Shown: in pieces, positions 30,108 through 38,696 of the stretch
Numbering within the stretch: the first letter of the stretch is position 1
Layout: every line of letters starts with the position of its first letter
From: Longispora sp040681875
GTDB taxonomy: Bacteria; Actinomycetota; Actinomycetes; Mycobacteriales; Micromonosporaceae
NCBI RefSeq assembly: GCF_040681875.1
Contig: NZ_JBFAZP010000001.1
Location: 124,001 to 188,000 of the forward strand
Length of the DNA stretch: 64,000 nucleotides
Direction: 5' to 3'
Made by a program: the position numbers and the translations under genes
Notes under the pieces: generated by a model
What the model was told of the DNA's origin: nothing
Databases searched by the model: none
Seen by the model: the letters and a program-made list of their open reading frames with translations, nothing else

Positions 30108-32116
30108 GAGGAGGTCAGGCTCCAGCGCTGGGCGCGGGCCTGGGACGGGGCCTGGAGTACCAGCTGGCCGCCCTCCCCGATCCCCACGTCGAATCCGCCG
30201 AGCGACAGCGCGTACCCGTCGGGGTTCAGGGTGAGCTTCCACCGCTGACCGACCGCCTGCGCGTCGCACGTGTGCTGGACGAGCGGCACGCCGGCCGCCG
30301 CCTGCCCGAGGGCCGACACGCACTTGCCGCTGGCCACCGAGCGGATCTGCAGGGTGTCCCCGGCGGCGGGTACGAGGACCCACCGCTGGTTGGCGTAGCC
30401 GTGCGGCGCGTACGCGATGATCGGCGCGCCGTCGGTGCGCCGGCTGGCCGTCAGGTCGACGTTCTGCCCGGTGTACGCGTTGGCCATGGTCAGTTCCTTG
30501 CCGGTCGGCGCGCTGGCCGCCGCGGTGCGGAAGGTGACCTCGGGGGCGTACGCGGCCGAGCCGACCGTGATCGAGACCCGGTACTCGGTGCCCGGCCGCA
30601 GACCGGTGACCCGGACGGCGGTGGACCCGGTCGTGCCGATCGCCCGGCCGTTGAACACGACGGTGTAGCGGGTGCCGGTCGCGCCGGCCGGCCAGGTCAG
30701 TCCGACGCTGGTCTGCCGGATGTCGCGGACCGTGACCGTCGGGCGCGGGGTGCCGGACTTCGTCGGGGACGGGCCGGCGGTCTGGGTCGGCTGGGCCGAC
30801 GCGCTCGGGCTGGGCTTGGCGGTGGGCTTACCGGTGGGCGAGGGCCCGGTGCTGGCCGACGGGGACGGCGACGGGTTGGGGTTCGGACCGCCGGTGCCGG
30901 TGATCAGCCAGCCGCTGTTGGCGACGTTCCAGTTGGTCGCCAGGTAGCTGCCGGGCTTGGCCGAGGTGGTGAAGTAGTCGTCGTTGTTGCAGTCGAGACG
31001 GTCCTCGTTGGCCTTGTCGGTGCACACGGTGCGCATGACCGTGCCCGCGCCGTCGTTGTAGCACATGAGGTCGTAGTCGTCGGTGCAGTGCCCGTACTCG
31101 GTGTGGTTCGGCGAGTTGTTCTGCACCGAGCCGAGGTTGTGGGTCAGTTCGTGCGCGGCGACGGCGGCGCCCCAGCAGCCCGAGTCGACCCGGGAGTAGG
31201 AGGCCACGTTGTTGTTCGTGTTCTCCTGGCCGGGGCGGTGGTCGGTGTAGAGGGTGCCGATGCCGCAGTACACCTTGGACTCGGCGAACAGCACGTACTT
31301 GCGGTCCTTGGCGGCGTACCCGAGCTTCTTCAGCGCGTTGATCGTGGCGTCGAAGTTGCCGAACGAGCCGGCGGGCAGTTCGACCGCGAGCACGTCGACC
31401 GCGCAGTCGGGGGTGGTGACGAACCGGACGTGCCGGGAGCCGCCGGTCTGCTGGGCGCTGGAGTCGTAGATCTTCTCGATGCCGGCGGACCAGGTGCGGA
31501 ACGAGTTGACGTACTCGTTGAAGCGGCTGGCCTTGCCGGACTCGTAGCCGTAGAGCATCTGCACGCGCTTGCCGGTCCGGCCGTCGCCGTCGCACACCAC
31601 CCCGGAGGCGGCGGGGGCGATCGGCGCGCCGGGCGGGGTGTCGGCCGCCGCGACGAGCGGGCTGTCCCCGGTGACGGGGGCGAGCGCGCCGACGCTGGTG
31701 GCCAGGTCGGTGACCGACGGCAGGGCGAGCACGCCGGGCGCGGGGGCCTTGTCCGCGGGCCTCGCCGCCGCGACCGGCTTGACCTCGCCGCGCGGGTTCA
31801 GGCCGGCCGGGGCCGGGTCGGGGCCGTGGCTGCACAGGTCGGAGCCGCCGACGAGGTACTCGCCGACGCACTTGTTGCCCTTGGGCGCGGGCCGCAGACC
31901 GTCGAAGACCAGACCGGCCCCCGGGTCGTCCGCGGGCACGCCGATCAGGGGTTCGGGCCCGGAGGCCTTCGCGCTGATCAGATCGCCCCACGAGCTGTCG
32001 GTGAGTGTGGGGGTGACGGACAGTCCCAGCACGGCCACGAGGCCGGTGACGAACAGTATCCGCCGGAGACGACGCTTCTTGGGTGCCGCATGGGTGCGCG
32101 GCAGGGGGGATGACAC
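30104..32116 (-). CDS. Secreted zinc metalloprotease with Fn3 and ricin-type domains
   Basis: The 670-residue protein has a signal anchor (about 20-36), a metalloprotease domain with HELTHNLGSVQ (322-332) and a Met-turn in DYDLMCYNDG, a Pro/Ser/Thr linker (about 415-465), an Fn3 domain (about 470-555) and a ricin B-type lectin domain (about 560-668). The third position of the HExxHxxGxxH motif is Gln, so the third ligand must come from elsewhere; His338 and His343 are near. GTG at 32116 follows AAGGGG. The lectin part suggests binding to a sugar polymer. Confidence 0.8.
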   Translation of the reverse strand: MSSPLPRTHAAPKKRRLRRILFVTGLVAVLGLSVTPTLTDSSWGDLISAKASGPEPLIGVPADDPGAGLVFDGLRPAPKGNKCVGEYLVGGSDLCSHGPDPAPAGLNPRGEVKPVAAARPADKAPAPGVLALPSVTDLATSVGALAPVTGDSPLVAAADTPPGAPIAPAASGVVCDGDGRTGKRVQMLYGYESGKASRFNEYVNSFRTWSAGIEKIYDSSAQQTGGSRHVRFVTTPDCAVDVLAVELPAGSFGNFDATINALKKLGYAAKDRKYVLFAESKVYCGIGTLYTDHRPGQENTNNNVASYSRVDSGCWGAAVAAHELTHNLGSVQNNSPNHTEYGHCTDDYDLMCYNDGAGTVMRTVCTDKANEDRLDCNNDDYFTTSAKPGSYLATNWNVANSGWLITGTGGPNPNPSPSPSASTGPSPTGKPTAKPSPSASAQPTQTAGPSPTKSGTPRPTVTVRDIRQTSVGLTWPAGATGTRYTVVFNGRAIGTTGSTAVRVTGLRPGTEYRVSITVGSAAYAPEVTFRTAAASAPTGKELTMANAYTGQNVDLTASRRTDGAPIIAYAPHGYANQRWVLVPAAGDTLQIRSVASGKCVSALGQAAAGVPLVQHTCDAQAVGQRWKLTLNPDGYALSLGGFDVGIGEGGQLVLQAPSQARAQRWSLTSS

Positions 32117-32328
32117 TCGATACCCCTTAGGAGAGGGAGTGAGGGATCGGTCACCGGTCACCTTATGGTCGTTTCGGCCAGGCTCGAAACGTCCTTAGAG
32201 AGATTTAAAGACCGGGCCGAACACCACCTCGATGGGTACTGAGGCCATGACGTTCCGTGAGTTTTCGCGCCGCCGGGTGTGACGGAACGTGCGCGTCACG
32301 CCGGGCCACCCGTCACAGCGCGCGACGG

Positions 32329-33180
32329 TCAGCCGGCGAACATGCCCTTCGGCGGAGCCGGGGAGGGCACCGCACCGGCGTCGGCGACCGGGCGCGCGCC
32401 GGCGGTGAAACGGTCCAGTTCCGCCCCGTGCAGCAGCCGCGCCGGGAACGCGTCCCGCGCCGCCGCCGTGGCCAGTTCCGCCACGGGCAACGGATCGGAG
32501 CTGGCGACGAGGACGACGTTGCCGAACCGCCGGCCGCGCAGCACCCCGGGCTCGGCGAGCAGGCACACGTCGGCGAACACGGCCCGCAGCGTGGCGACCT
32601 GGCCCTTGGCGAAGGTCAAAGGCGCGCCGTCGGCGAGGTTGGCGACGTACCGGCCGCCGGGGCGCAGGACCCGGGCGACCTCGGCGGCGAACTCGGTGGA
32701 GGTAAACGGGGCGGGCACCCGGGAGCCGCCGTAGACGTCGGTCACGACCAGGTCGTAACGGGCCGGGCCCGAGGCCTCGACCGCCGCGCGGGCGTCGCCG
32801 ACCCGGACCCGGATGTCGGCTCCCCTGGGGGTGGGCAGCACCCGGCGGACCAGGGCGACCACGGCCGGGTCGAGTTCGACGACCTGTTGGGCGGAACCGC
32901 GCCGGGTGACGGCGGTGTACCGGGGCAGGGTCAGCGCGCCGCCCCCGAGGTGCAGGACCCGCAGCGGCACCCCGGGCGGCGCGGTGGCGTCGACCACGGA
33001 GGCGAGCCGGCGCATGTACTCGAAGTGGATCGTCGCCGGGTCGTCCAGGTCGACGTGCGACTGGGGGGTGCCGTCGACCCGCAGCGTCCAGCAGCCGGGC
33101 TGGTCGGCGTCGGGGACGAGTTCGAGGTGGCCGTGCTCGCTGGGTTCGCCGATCGCGGCGGGGCCCCGGGACCTACCCAC
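32329..33180 (-). CDS. Spermidine synthase-like / SAM-binding protein
   Basis: The 283-residue protein has the Rossmann-type fold of polyamine aminopropyltransferases: the glycine motif LRVLHLGGGALTLPRY, the acidic ribose-binding ELDPAVVALVR, and DLVVTDVYGGSR. Conserved polyamine-pocket residues are not clear, so it may be a spermidine synthase-like protein of another function, as is common in actinomycetes. GTG at 33180 overlaps the stop of the GNAT gene by eight bases, so they form an operon. Confidence 0.75.
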   Translation of the reverse strand: MGRSRGPAAIGEPSEHGHLELVPDADQPGCWTLRVDGTPQSHVDLDDPATIHFEYMRRLASVVDATAPPGVPLRVLHLGGGALTLPRYTAVTRRGSAQQVVELDPAVVALVRRVLPTPRGADIRVRVGDARAAVEASGPARYDLVVTDVYGGSRVPAPFTSTEFAAEVARVLRPGGRYVANLADGAPLTFAKGQVATLRAVFADVCLLAEPGVLRGRRFGNVVLVASSDPLPVAELATAAARDAFPARLLHGAELDRFTAGARPVADAGAVPSPAPPKGMFAG

Positions 33181-33724
33181 CGAGGGTCCCGGGCCCGGGC
33201 GTCCAGTGCTCCGCGAGCAGCCCGAACAGCACGTCGTCGGTCCACTCGCCCTTGATCCAGGTGTAGGCGGGCCGCAGCCCCTCGCGCCGGAACCCGACCC
33301 GTTGGAGGAGCCGGGCGGACGCCGCGTTGCGCGCGTCGCATTCGGCGGACACCCGGCGCAGGCCCCGGCCGAACAGGTCGGCGAGCACGGCGCGGACGGC
33401 CTCGGTGGCGTACCCGTGGCCCTGCCGGTCGGCGGCGAGCGTGAACCCCAGGTCGGCCCGCATCCTGTTGTCGTCCAGCCGCACCCCGACGTCCCCGACG
33501 AGGCAGCCGTCGGCCCGCAGCTCCACGGCGTACTGGAACCAGCCGGGCTCCGAGGGGTCCCCGGTCGCGAAGGACCGGGCCAGCGCGACGGCGTCGGTCT
33601 CCGACAGCGGCGGGGTCCAGGACTGGTAGCGGGCCACGGCGGGGTCGGACCGGTACGCGGCCAGCGCGGGGGCGTCCGCGGGCCGGAAGCGGCGGAGGAT
33701 CAGGCGTTCGGTGTCCAGGAGCAC
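33173..33724 (-). CDS. GNAT acetyltransferase, RimJ/RimL type
   Basis: The 183-residue protein has the RimJ/RimL pattern: MLLDTERLILRRFRPADAPAL at the N-terminus, the acetyl-CoA loop RQGHGYATEAVRAVL, and the C-terminal NAASARLLQRVGFRREG. It would transfer acetyl groups to an amine, often a protein N-terminus or a small molecule. It is divergent from the YcaO gene by 140 bp, with its start codon (ATG 33724) beside the regulatory region of the RiPP cluster. I do not assume a role in that cluster. Confidence 0.85.
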   Translation of the reverse strand: MLLDTERLILRRFRPADAPALAAYRSDPAVARYQSWTPPLSETDAVALARSFATGDPSEPGWFQYAVELRADGCLVGDVGVRLDDNRMRADLGFTLAADRQGHGYATEAVRAVLADLFGRGLRRVSAECDARNAASARLLQRVGFRREGLRPAYTWIKGEWTDDVLFGLLAEHWTPGPGTLGG

Positions 33725-33768
33725 GTGAGCAGTATGCCGCGTGTGTCCGGGACAGTTCCCGCACCATC

Positions 33769-33784
33769 TGACAATACATTGACA
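33769..33784 (+). promoter_or_regulatory. Direct TGACA repeats upstream of the YcaO gene
   Basis: TGACA occurs at 33769-33773 and again at 33780-33784, exactly 11 bases apart, in a small AT-rich island. Direct repeats with 11-bp spacing are the usual binding pattern of SARP-type activators in actinomycete gene clusters. No regulator gene is visible in the cluster, so the function is a guess. Confidence 0.3.
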
Positions 33785-33864
33785 GTGATGATTCTCTCAG
33801 GGTGCCGGGCGCTAGCGTGACCCCGACAACGTGAACCGAGCGCACATTTCTCCGGGGAGGGCCG

Positions 33865-35175
33865 ATGCCGGTGGGCGGGCTGGAGAGCCTGGTCTCTCCG
33901 TACGGGCTGGTCGGGCAGGTGGCCCGGTTGCAGATCGCCGACGGCGAACCCCGGTTCCCGGTGGTCAGCGGCAGCGTCGGCGACCTCGGCGCGGTCCTGG
34001 ACACCCAGGCCGGGTTCGGCGCGCACGACCCGGGCATGGGCAACATCGACGGGGCGGGCGGCGACCTGGACCCGGAGCGCGCGGCGTTCCTGGCGATCGC
34101 GGAGTCCCTGGAGCGGTACTCCTCCTGCGCGTGGCGGCCCGAGCGGATGGTCTGGGCCTCCGCCCGGGACCTCGGGGTCGACCTCGCGCGCTGGCCGGCG
34201 TGCTCGGCGGCGGAACTGGCCGACCCGGGCGGCACCCTGCTGGCTCAGGATCCGGACGGGCCGATGCGCTGGGTCGAGGGGTACTCGCTCACCCACGACC
34301 GGCCGACCTACGTGCCGGCGCTGCTGGCCTGGCTGAAGAACCCGCCGCAGTCGCGCGCCGAACGGTTCGCGCACATGGTGTCCACCGGCTGCGCCACGCA
34401 CACCGACCCGGTCGCGGCCGTGGTCGGCGGGCTGCTGGAGGTCGTGGAGCGCGACGCGATCACCCTCGCCTGGCTGCACCGGCTCCGGCTCCCCCGGCTG
34501 GAGGTGCTCCCCGGGGAGCTGACCGCCGAGCAGGAGCGGGCGGTCGCGCGCGGCACCGTGGAGCACCTGCGCACCGTGCTGTTCGACGCGACCACCGACC
34601 TGGGGATCCCGGTGGTCTACGGGCTCCAGCTCGCCGACCACGACCCGACGCTCGCCCAGCTGGTGTCCGCCACCTGCGACCCCGACCCGGGCCGCGCGGT
34701 CGCCAAGCTGTACCGGGAGGCCACGTCCGTCCGGATCGCGCTGCGCAGCATGATCGCGACCGGCGCCCGGGACTACGCCGCCGACACCGTCAGCGTCGTC
34801 GCCGGGGCGCTGCGGATGGGACGGCGCGAACAGCGGCCCCGGTTCGACTTCCTGCTCGACGGGGAGCGCCCCGCGCACACCCTCGCGGACCTGCCCCGGC
34901 CGCCCTCGACCACGCCCACCGCCGTGCTCGGCTGGCTGCTGGACCGGCTGTCCGCGCGCGGCTGCGAGGTGATCGTCGTGGACCTCACCACCGACGAGGC
35001 CGCGCAGGCCGGCTCGACGGTCGTGCACGTGCTGGTCCCCGAGCTGATGCCGCTGTCCTTCGACCCGTACGCACGCTACCTCGCCCACCCCCGGCTGTAC
35101 GACGGGCCGGCGCGGATGGGGCACCCGGCCCTGGCGGAGGAGGAGCTGAACCGTGACCCGCAACCGTTCGCCTGA
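33865..35175 (+). CDS. YcaO cyclodehydratase of an azoline-forming RiPP cluster
   Basis: The 436-residue protein is a full-length YcaO enzyme. The ATP-binding Glu motifs are in FLAIAESLERYSS (N-terminal) and LLEVVERDAITLAW (middle), and the C-terminus is proline-containing (DPQPFA), as seen in RiPP YcaO proteins where it enters the active site. It would use ATP to form thiazoline or oxazoline rings on Cys, Ser or Thr of a precursor peptide. GGGGAGGG precedes ATG 33865. It is the first gene of a five-gene run ending at the precursor. Confidence 0.93.
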   Translation: MPVGGLESLVSPYGLVGQVARLQIADGEPRFPVVSGSVGDLGAVLDTQAGFGAHDPGMGNIDGAGGDLDPERAAFLAIAESLERYSSCAWRPERMVWASARDLGVDLARWPACSAAELADPGGTLLAQDPDGPMRWVEGYSLTHDRPTYVPALLAWLKNPPQSRAERFAHMVSTGCATHTDPVAAVVGGLLEVVERDAITLAWLHRLRLPRLEVLPGELTAEQERAVARGTVEHLRTVLFDATTDLGIPVVYGLQLADHDPTLAQLVSATCDPDPGRAVAKLYREATSVRIALRSMIATGARDYAADTVSVVAGALRMGRREQRPRFDFLLDGERPAHTLADLPRPPSTTPTAVLGWLLDRLSARGCEVIVVDLTTDEAAQAGSTVVHVLVPELMPLSFDPYARYLAHPRLYDGPARMGHPALAEEELNRDPQPFA

Positions 35176-35184
35176 GGAGGGGCC

Positions 35185-35886
35185 GTGACCCGCCTGACCG
35201 TGCTCGCCGCCGGGGACTTCGGGGCCGCCGTGGCGTCGCGGCTCGCCGACCGGTACCCCGGCAGCGAGGTCGTCGACACCACCACCCGCGAGCACCTGGC
35301 CGACTGGCCCGCGCTCGACGTCCTCGTCCTCGCCGCCGGGTACGACGAACCGCCGCTGGTGGAGATGGTGGAGCGGGCGGCGTTCGCGTGGCGGCGGCCG
35401 TGGTTCCCGGTGCTGCTGGAACACTCCCAGCTGCGGTGCGGGCCGGTGGTCGTCCCCGGCGTGACCGCGTGCCACGTGTGCTTCCGGCGGCGGCGGCGCC
35501 AGCACGCGAAGAGCCCCGAACTGTGGGCGGACACCCCGGCGCCCGTCCTGCCGGGGACCCGCGAGCGGGTGACGGGCTGGGCCCGGTACCACGTGGAGCT
35601 GGGTTTCGGGTTGGCTGTGCGGGCCGTGGCCGACGCCGTCGAGCCCACCCCGGAGGCGCCGGGCGGCTGGGTGCGGACCGTCGGGCTGGTGGACGGGGGC
35701 GTGCGGCGGGCCGGGGTGGTGGCGGTGGACGCGTGCGGGCGGTGTCGCGACGCCTCGGCCCGGCCGCGCAGGACCGCCGAGCTGGTGGCGACCCTGCGGG
35801 CGGCGGTCGCGGCGGGGCGCGGGGCCGACGGGCGCCCCGGAGATCGGCCCGTCCGGTCCGGGCACGTGGACTCGGGGGAACGGTGA
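35185..35886 (+). CDS. E1/ThiF-like RiPP partner protein with zinc cysteines
   Basis: The 233-residue protein starts with a Rossmann-like strand (LTVLAAGDFGAAVASRL). It has a cysteine pair in ACHVCFRRR and another in DACGRCRD, the tetra-Cys zinc site of ocin-type E1/ThiF-like proteins that deliver the precursor to YcaO. It is short and lacks the adenylation residues of true E1 enzymes. It starts nine bases after YcaO and overlaps the next gene (TGATG). It probably acts as a scaffold in the cyclodehydratase. Confidence 0.75.
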   Translation: MTRLTVLAAGDFGAAVASRLADRYPGSEVVDTTTREHLADWPALDVLVLAAGYDEPPLVEMVERAAFAWRRPWFPVLLEHSQLRCGPVVVPGVTACHVCFRRRRRQHAKSPELWADTPAPVLPGTRERVTGWARYHVELGFGLAVRAVADAVEPTPEAPGGWVRTVGLVDGGVRRAGVVAVDACGRCRDASARPRRTAELVATLRAAVAAGRGADGRPGDRPVRSGHVDSGER

Positions 35887-37559
35887 TGGCCGACCAGCCG
35901 ATCAGCGCGCAGACGATGGCCCGCGCCGCGACACACGACCCGCAGTTCGCGGTGCCCGCCCGGCCCCGGGTCCGGCGCGGCCTGGTGATCCGCCGGTACG
36001 ACGACCGCCTGGTGGTCGAGGGCACGCCGACCCGGCACGTGCTGCGGGGCCGGGCCGCCACCCAGCTCGTGCCCCGGCTGCTGCCCCTGCTCGACGGGGT
36101 CCGCGACCACGCAGCGGTGGCCGCCGAGCTGGGCGTGAGCACCACGACCGTGTTCACGGTGCTCAGTCTGCTGTGGACCTGCGGGGTGGTCGAGGAGGCC
36201 GCGCCCGACACCGACGTGTCCTGGGTGCCCGGGCCGCTCGCCGACTACCTGTCCCGGATCGGCGACGCCACCGAGGCCAACGCCGCCTGGGAGGGCGCCG
36301 CCGACCGCCTCGCGACCGCCCGGCTCCGGCTCACCGGCGACCCGCGCCTCGTCGCAGCGCTGCGCACCGCCCTTTCCGGGACCGTGCCGCGACTCGACGC
36401 CGAGGACCCGTCGCTGGTGGTCGTCTGCGTAACCCCTTCACACCCTCTCGACCGGGTACTGGCCGCCGCGTGCTGGAACCAGGGCACGCCGCTCCTGCAC
36501 CTCGGCCTGTCCGGTGACGTGGTGGAGATCGGCCCGTACGTGGACCGCCGGCTCGGCCCGTGCCTGGACTGTCTCCTCGACCCCGCCGCCGCTCCCGGAG
36601 GGTCCACAGTGGATGACCTGGGGTTGGCCGCCGCGTTGGCCGCCGCCGACCTCGTCGCGCTGCTCGGCCGGGCCACCCGGGTCGGGCTGCCCGGCCGGTG
36701 GCGGCGGATCGGGCTGACCCGGCTGGCCCAGTCCGGGCGCAGCGGGGTGAGCCGGCCCGGCTGCCCGGCGTGCTCGACCGTGCCCGGGGAGCCCCGGCCG
36801 GCCCCGGTGTCCGCGCGGTACGAGGCGGCCGTGGCGCTGCCGCCGAAGGAGTACGCCGACGTCAAGGCGCACCAGGTGCACTACCAGCCGGCGAACGTGG
36901 CCCTGCAGCGCGGGCACAAGACGTGGCCGGTCGCGCCCCGGCAGAAGATCCCGCCCGCCGACCTGGGCCTCCTGCCGACCGACGCGGGGCTCCCGCCCGC
37001 CGGTGTCGACGGTCCACGGCGCGTCGCCCCGCTGGACGGCGAACGCCTCGCGCTGCTGCTGGCCGTGGCCGCCGGATGGCAGCACGAGACCCCCGACCGG
37101 GTGTGGCGGTGGACCGCCAGCGGCGGCAACATCGGCTCGGTCGTGGCGCACGTCCTCGTCCGCGACCTCGACGGCGTGCCCCCGGGCGTCTACGGCTACG
37201 TGCCCGCCGGCCACGAACTGGCCCTGCTCCGCCCGGGCCGGCCGGCCGCCTGCTCGCCGGACTGCGGCGCGCCCGCCTGCCTGCTGTTCACCGGGGACCT
37301 GCCCCGGGTGGCGTCCAAGTACGGGGCGTTCGGGCTGCGGGTGGTGCTGCTGGACGCCGGGTGCGCCCAGGCCGCCGTGCTGACCGTCGCCGGGGCGCTC
37401 GGGGTGCCGGCCCGGCCGGCCGTGGACCTCGACGACGAACGGCTCGGCGACCTGCTCGGCATCGACCTGGACGCCGAACCGGTGACGGCCGTGATCCACC
37501 TGGGGGAACCGATCCGCACCGGATCCCACGCGACCGGCCACGGCGAGGAGTCACGATGA
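35886..37559 (+). CDS. Fused RRE/ThiF-like and SagB-type dehydrogenase
   Basis: The 557-residue protein seems to be a fusion. Residues about 20-105 look like a winged-helix leader-binding (RRE) domain; about 150-300 form a ThiF-like part with zinc cysteines in GPCLDCLL and GCPACST; about 315-550 form an FMN-dependent SagB/McbC-type dehydrogenase (VWRWTASGGNIGS, PPGVYGYVPAG, RVASKYGAFGLRVVLLDAG). The dehydrogenase oxidises azolines to azoles. Fusion of a leader-binding partner to the oxidase is unusual in this family and would couple the steps. ATG overlaps the previous stop. Confidence 0.75.
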   Translation: MADQPISAQTMARAATHDPQFAVPARPRVRRGLVIRRYDDRLVVEGTPTRHVLRGRAATQLVPRLLPLLDGVRDHAAVAAELGVSTTTVFTVLSLLWTCGVVEEAAPDTDVSWVPGPLADYLSRIGDATEANAAWEGAADRLATARLRLTGDPRLVAALRTALSGTVPRLDAEDPSLVVVCVTPSHPLDRVLAAACWNQGTPLLHLGLSGDVVEIGPYVDRRLGPCLDCLLDPAAAPGGSTVDDLGLAAALAAADLVALLGRATRVGLPGRWRRIGLTRLAQSGRSGVSRPGCPACSTVPGEPRPAPVSARYEAAVALPPKEYADVKAHQVHYQPANVALQRGHKTWPVAPRQKIPPADLGLLPTDAGLPPAGVDGPRRVAPLDGERLALLLAVAAGWQHETPDRVWRWTASGGNIGSVVAHVLVRDLDGVPPGVYGYVPAGHELALLRPGRPAACSPDCGAPACLLFTGDLPRVASKYGAFGLRVVLLDAGCAQAAVLTVAGALGVPARPAVDLDDERLGDLLGIDLDAEPVTAVIHLGEPIRTGSHATGHGEESR

Positions 37560-38296
37560 GCGCGATCAGCCTGACCGTGGACGTGCTCCGCTCGTTCCGC
37601 GAACCGGGTGCTCCGACCGCCCCGGGCGCCCGTCCCGCCACTCCCCCGCCCGACGCGATCGGCCCGCCGGTCCCGTTGCCGGCCGCCGCCGCGCCCCGGC
37701 CCGGCCTGCTCGCCGAGGTGCTCACCCACCGCCGCGCCATCCGGCACTTCCGCGCCGAACCCGTCGACCTGGCCACCCTGCTCGGCGCGGTCGCCGACGG
37801 CATGGCCGCCGACCGGGCCCGCTGGCCGGGCGAGCACCCCCTGATCCCCGTGCTGGTCGCCCAGCACGTGGCCGGACTACCCCCGGCCGTCTACCGGCTC
37901 GACCCCGGCGGCGCGACCGCCACGCCCGTGATGGCCCTGGCGGGCCGGGCCGCGTACGAGGAGCTGACGTTGCAGAAGGAGTTCGCCACGGCCGGCGCGA
38001 TCGTGTCGCTGCTCGGCGACCTCGACGCGGCGGACTCCGCGCACGGCGGGGCCGGGTACCGCACCCTGATGACCCGGGCGGGCGGGGCCGGGTACCAGAT
38101 GTGGCTGTCCGCGATCTCCCACGGCCTGGTCGGCAGCGTCTTCGCGGGCTTCCTGCCGGCCGCGGTCCGCACCCCGCTGCGCTGCGACGGGGTCACCCGG
38201 CACCAACTGTTCGCGCTGGCGGTCGGCCCGCCCGGCGCGGACCCGTCGACCTCCGCCGGCACCGGTCCGGCGGACGTACCCCAGGAGAGGGGGTGA
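37556..38296 (+). CDS. Nitroreductase/SagB-like protein, second dehydrogenase subunit
   Basis: The 246-residue protein has a Pro/Ala-rich N-terminus and then a nitroreductase-like fold: LTHRRAIRHFRAEPVD (typical start of the domain) and GGAGYQMWLSAISHGLVGSVFAGF near the C-terminus. It lacks a leader-binding part. It overlaps the fused gene by four bases and lies six bases before the precursor gene. It may form a mixed dimer with the dehydrogenase part of the fused protein, since such flavoenzymes work as dimers. Confidence 0.72.
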   Translation: MSAISLTVDVLRSFREPGAPTAPGARPATPPPDAIGPPVPLPAAAAPRPGLLAEVLTHRRAIRHFRAEPVDLATLLGAVADGMAADRARWPGEHPLIPVLVAQHVAGLPPAVYRLDPGGATATPVMALAGRAAYEELTLQKEFATAGAIVSLLGDLDAADSAHGGAGYRTLMTRAGGAGYQMWLSAISHGLVGSVFAGFLPAAVRTPLRCDGVTRHQLFALAVGPPGADPSTSAGTGPADVPQERG

Positions 38297-38301
38297 ATCC
38301 C

Positions 38302-38499
38302 ATGGATCTGGAACTCGAGCTGTTCGCCGAGGTCGCCGACGGCCCGTTGGTGATCGAGGAGCTGCCCGACGGCAACTCGCTGTCGGTGGTGGCGTGCGTC
38401 ATCAGCTGCGTCGTGACGCACGCGTGCGCCACGGAGTGTCTCGGCACGGCCAGCACGGTCACCTGCGGACCGTGCGCGTCGTCCGTCATCGGGCACTGA
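38302..38499 (+). CDS. Azoline-type RiPP precursor peptide (6 core Cys)
   Basis: A 65-residue peptide. The acidic leader (MDLELELFAEVADGPLVIEE) is followed by LPDGNSLSV and then a core with six cysteines at 32, 36, 42, 46, 55 and 58 among Val, Thr, Ser and Ala, ending ASSVIGH. A Leu/acid-rich leader plus Cys/Ser/Thr-rich core is what YcaO enzymes modify. AGGAGAGGGGG precedes ATG 38302. It is followed by a strong hairpin. The leader cleavage site is unclear; it may follow about residue 31. Confidence 0.85.
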   Translation: MDLELELFAEVADGPLVIEELPDGNSLSVVACVISCVVTHACATECLGTASTVTCGPCASSVIGH

Positions 38500-38509
38500 G
38501 CTAGGGAAT

Positions 38510-38548
38510 CCCCGGCTCCGGGCTGTCATCACCATCCCGGAGCCGGGG
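38510..38548 (+). terminator. 13-bp hairpin after the precursor gene
   Basis: CCCCGGCTCCGGG (38510-38522) pairs perfectly with CCCGGAGCCGGGG (38536-38548) around a 13-base loop. It lies 11 bp after the precursor's stop and before the protease gene. Such a hairpin often lets RiPP precursors be made in excess by stabilising the message or ending most transcripts. There is no U-run. Confidence 0.8.
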
Positions 38549-38696
38549 ACCCGCACGCAGTATGCCCCGGGCGGGCGGTCCGCCGGGGACCCGGAGGTCT
38601 CCGGCGCCCGCCCTGCGTCGCGTGATCACGTCCGGTCCGCCGGAAGCCCGCCGTGAGCCGCACGCCCGGCTCCAGACCCCGGCCGGAAGGAGGACC

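Noticed and set aside
32117..32328. Small-RNA or riboswitch in the upstream region of the metalloprotease gene
   Set aside because: Only an AT-rich patch and GGTGACC direct repeats are visible; not enough for a call.
34000..35160. Long frames on both strands over the YcaO gene
   Set aside because: GC-rich shadow frames without sensible protein sequence.
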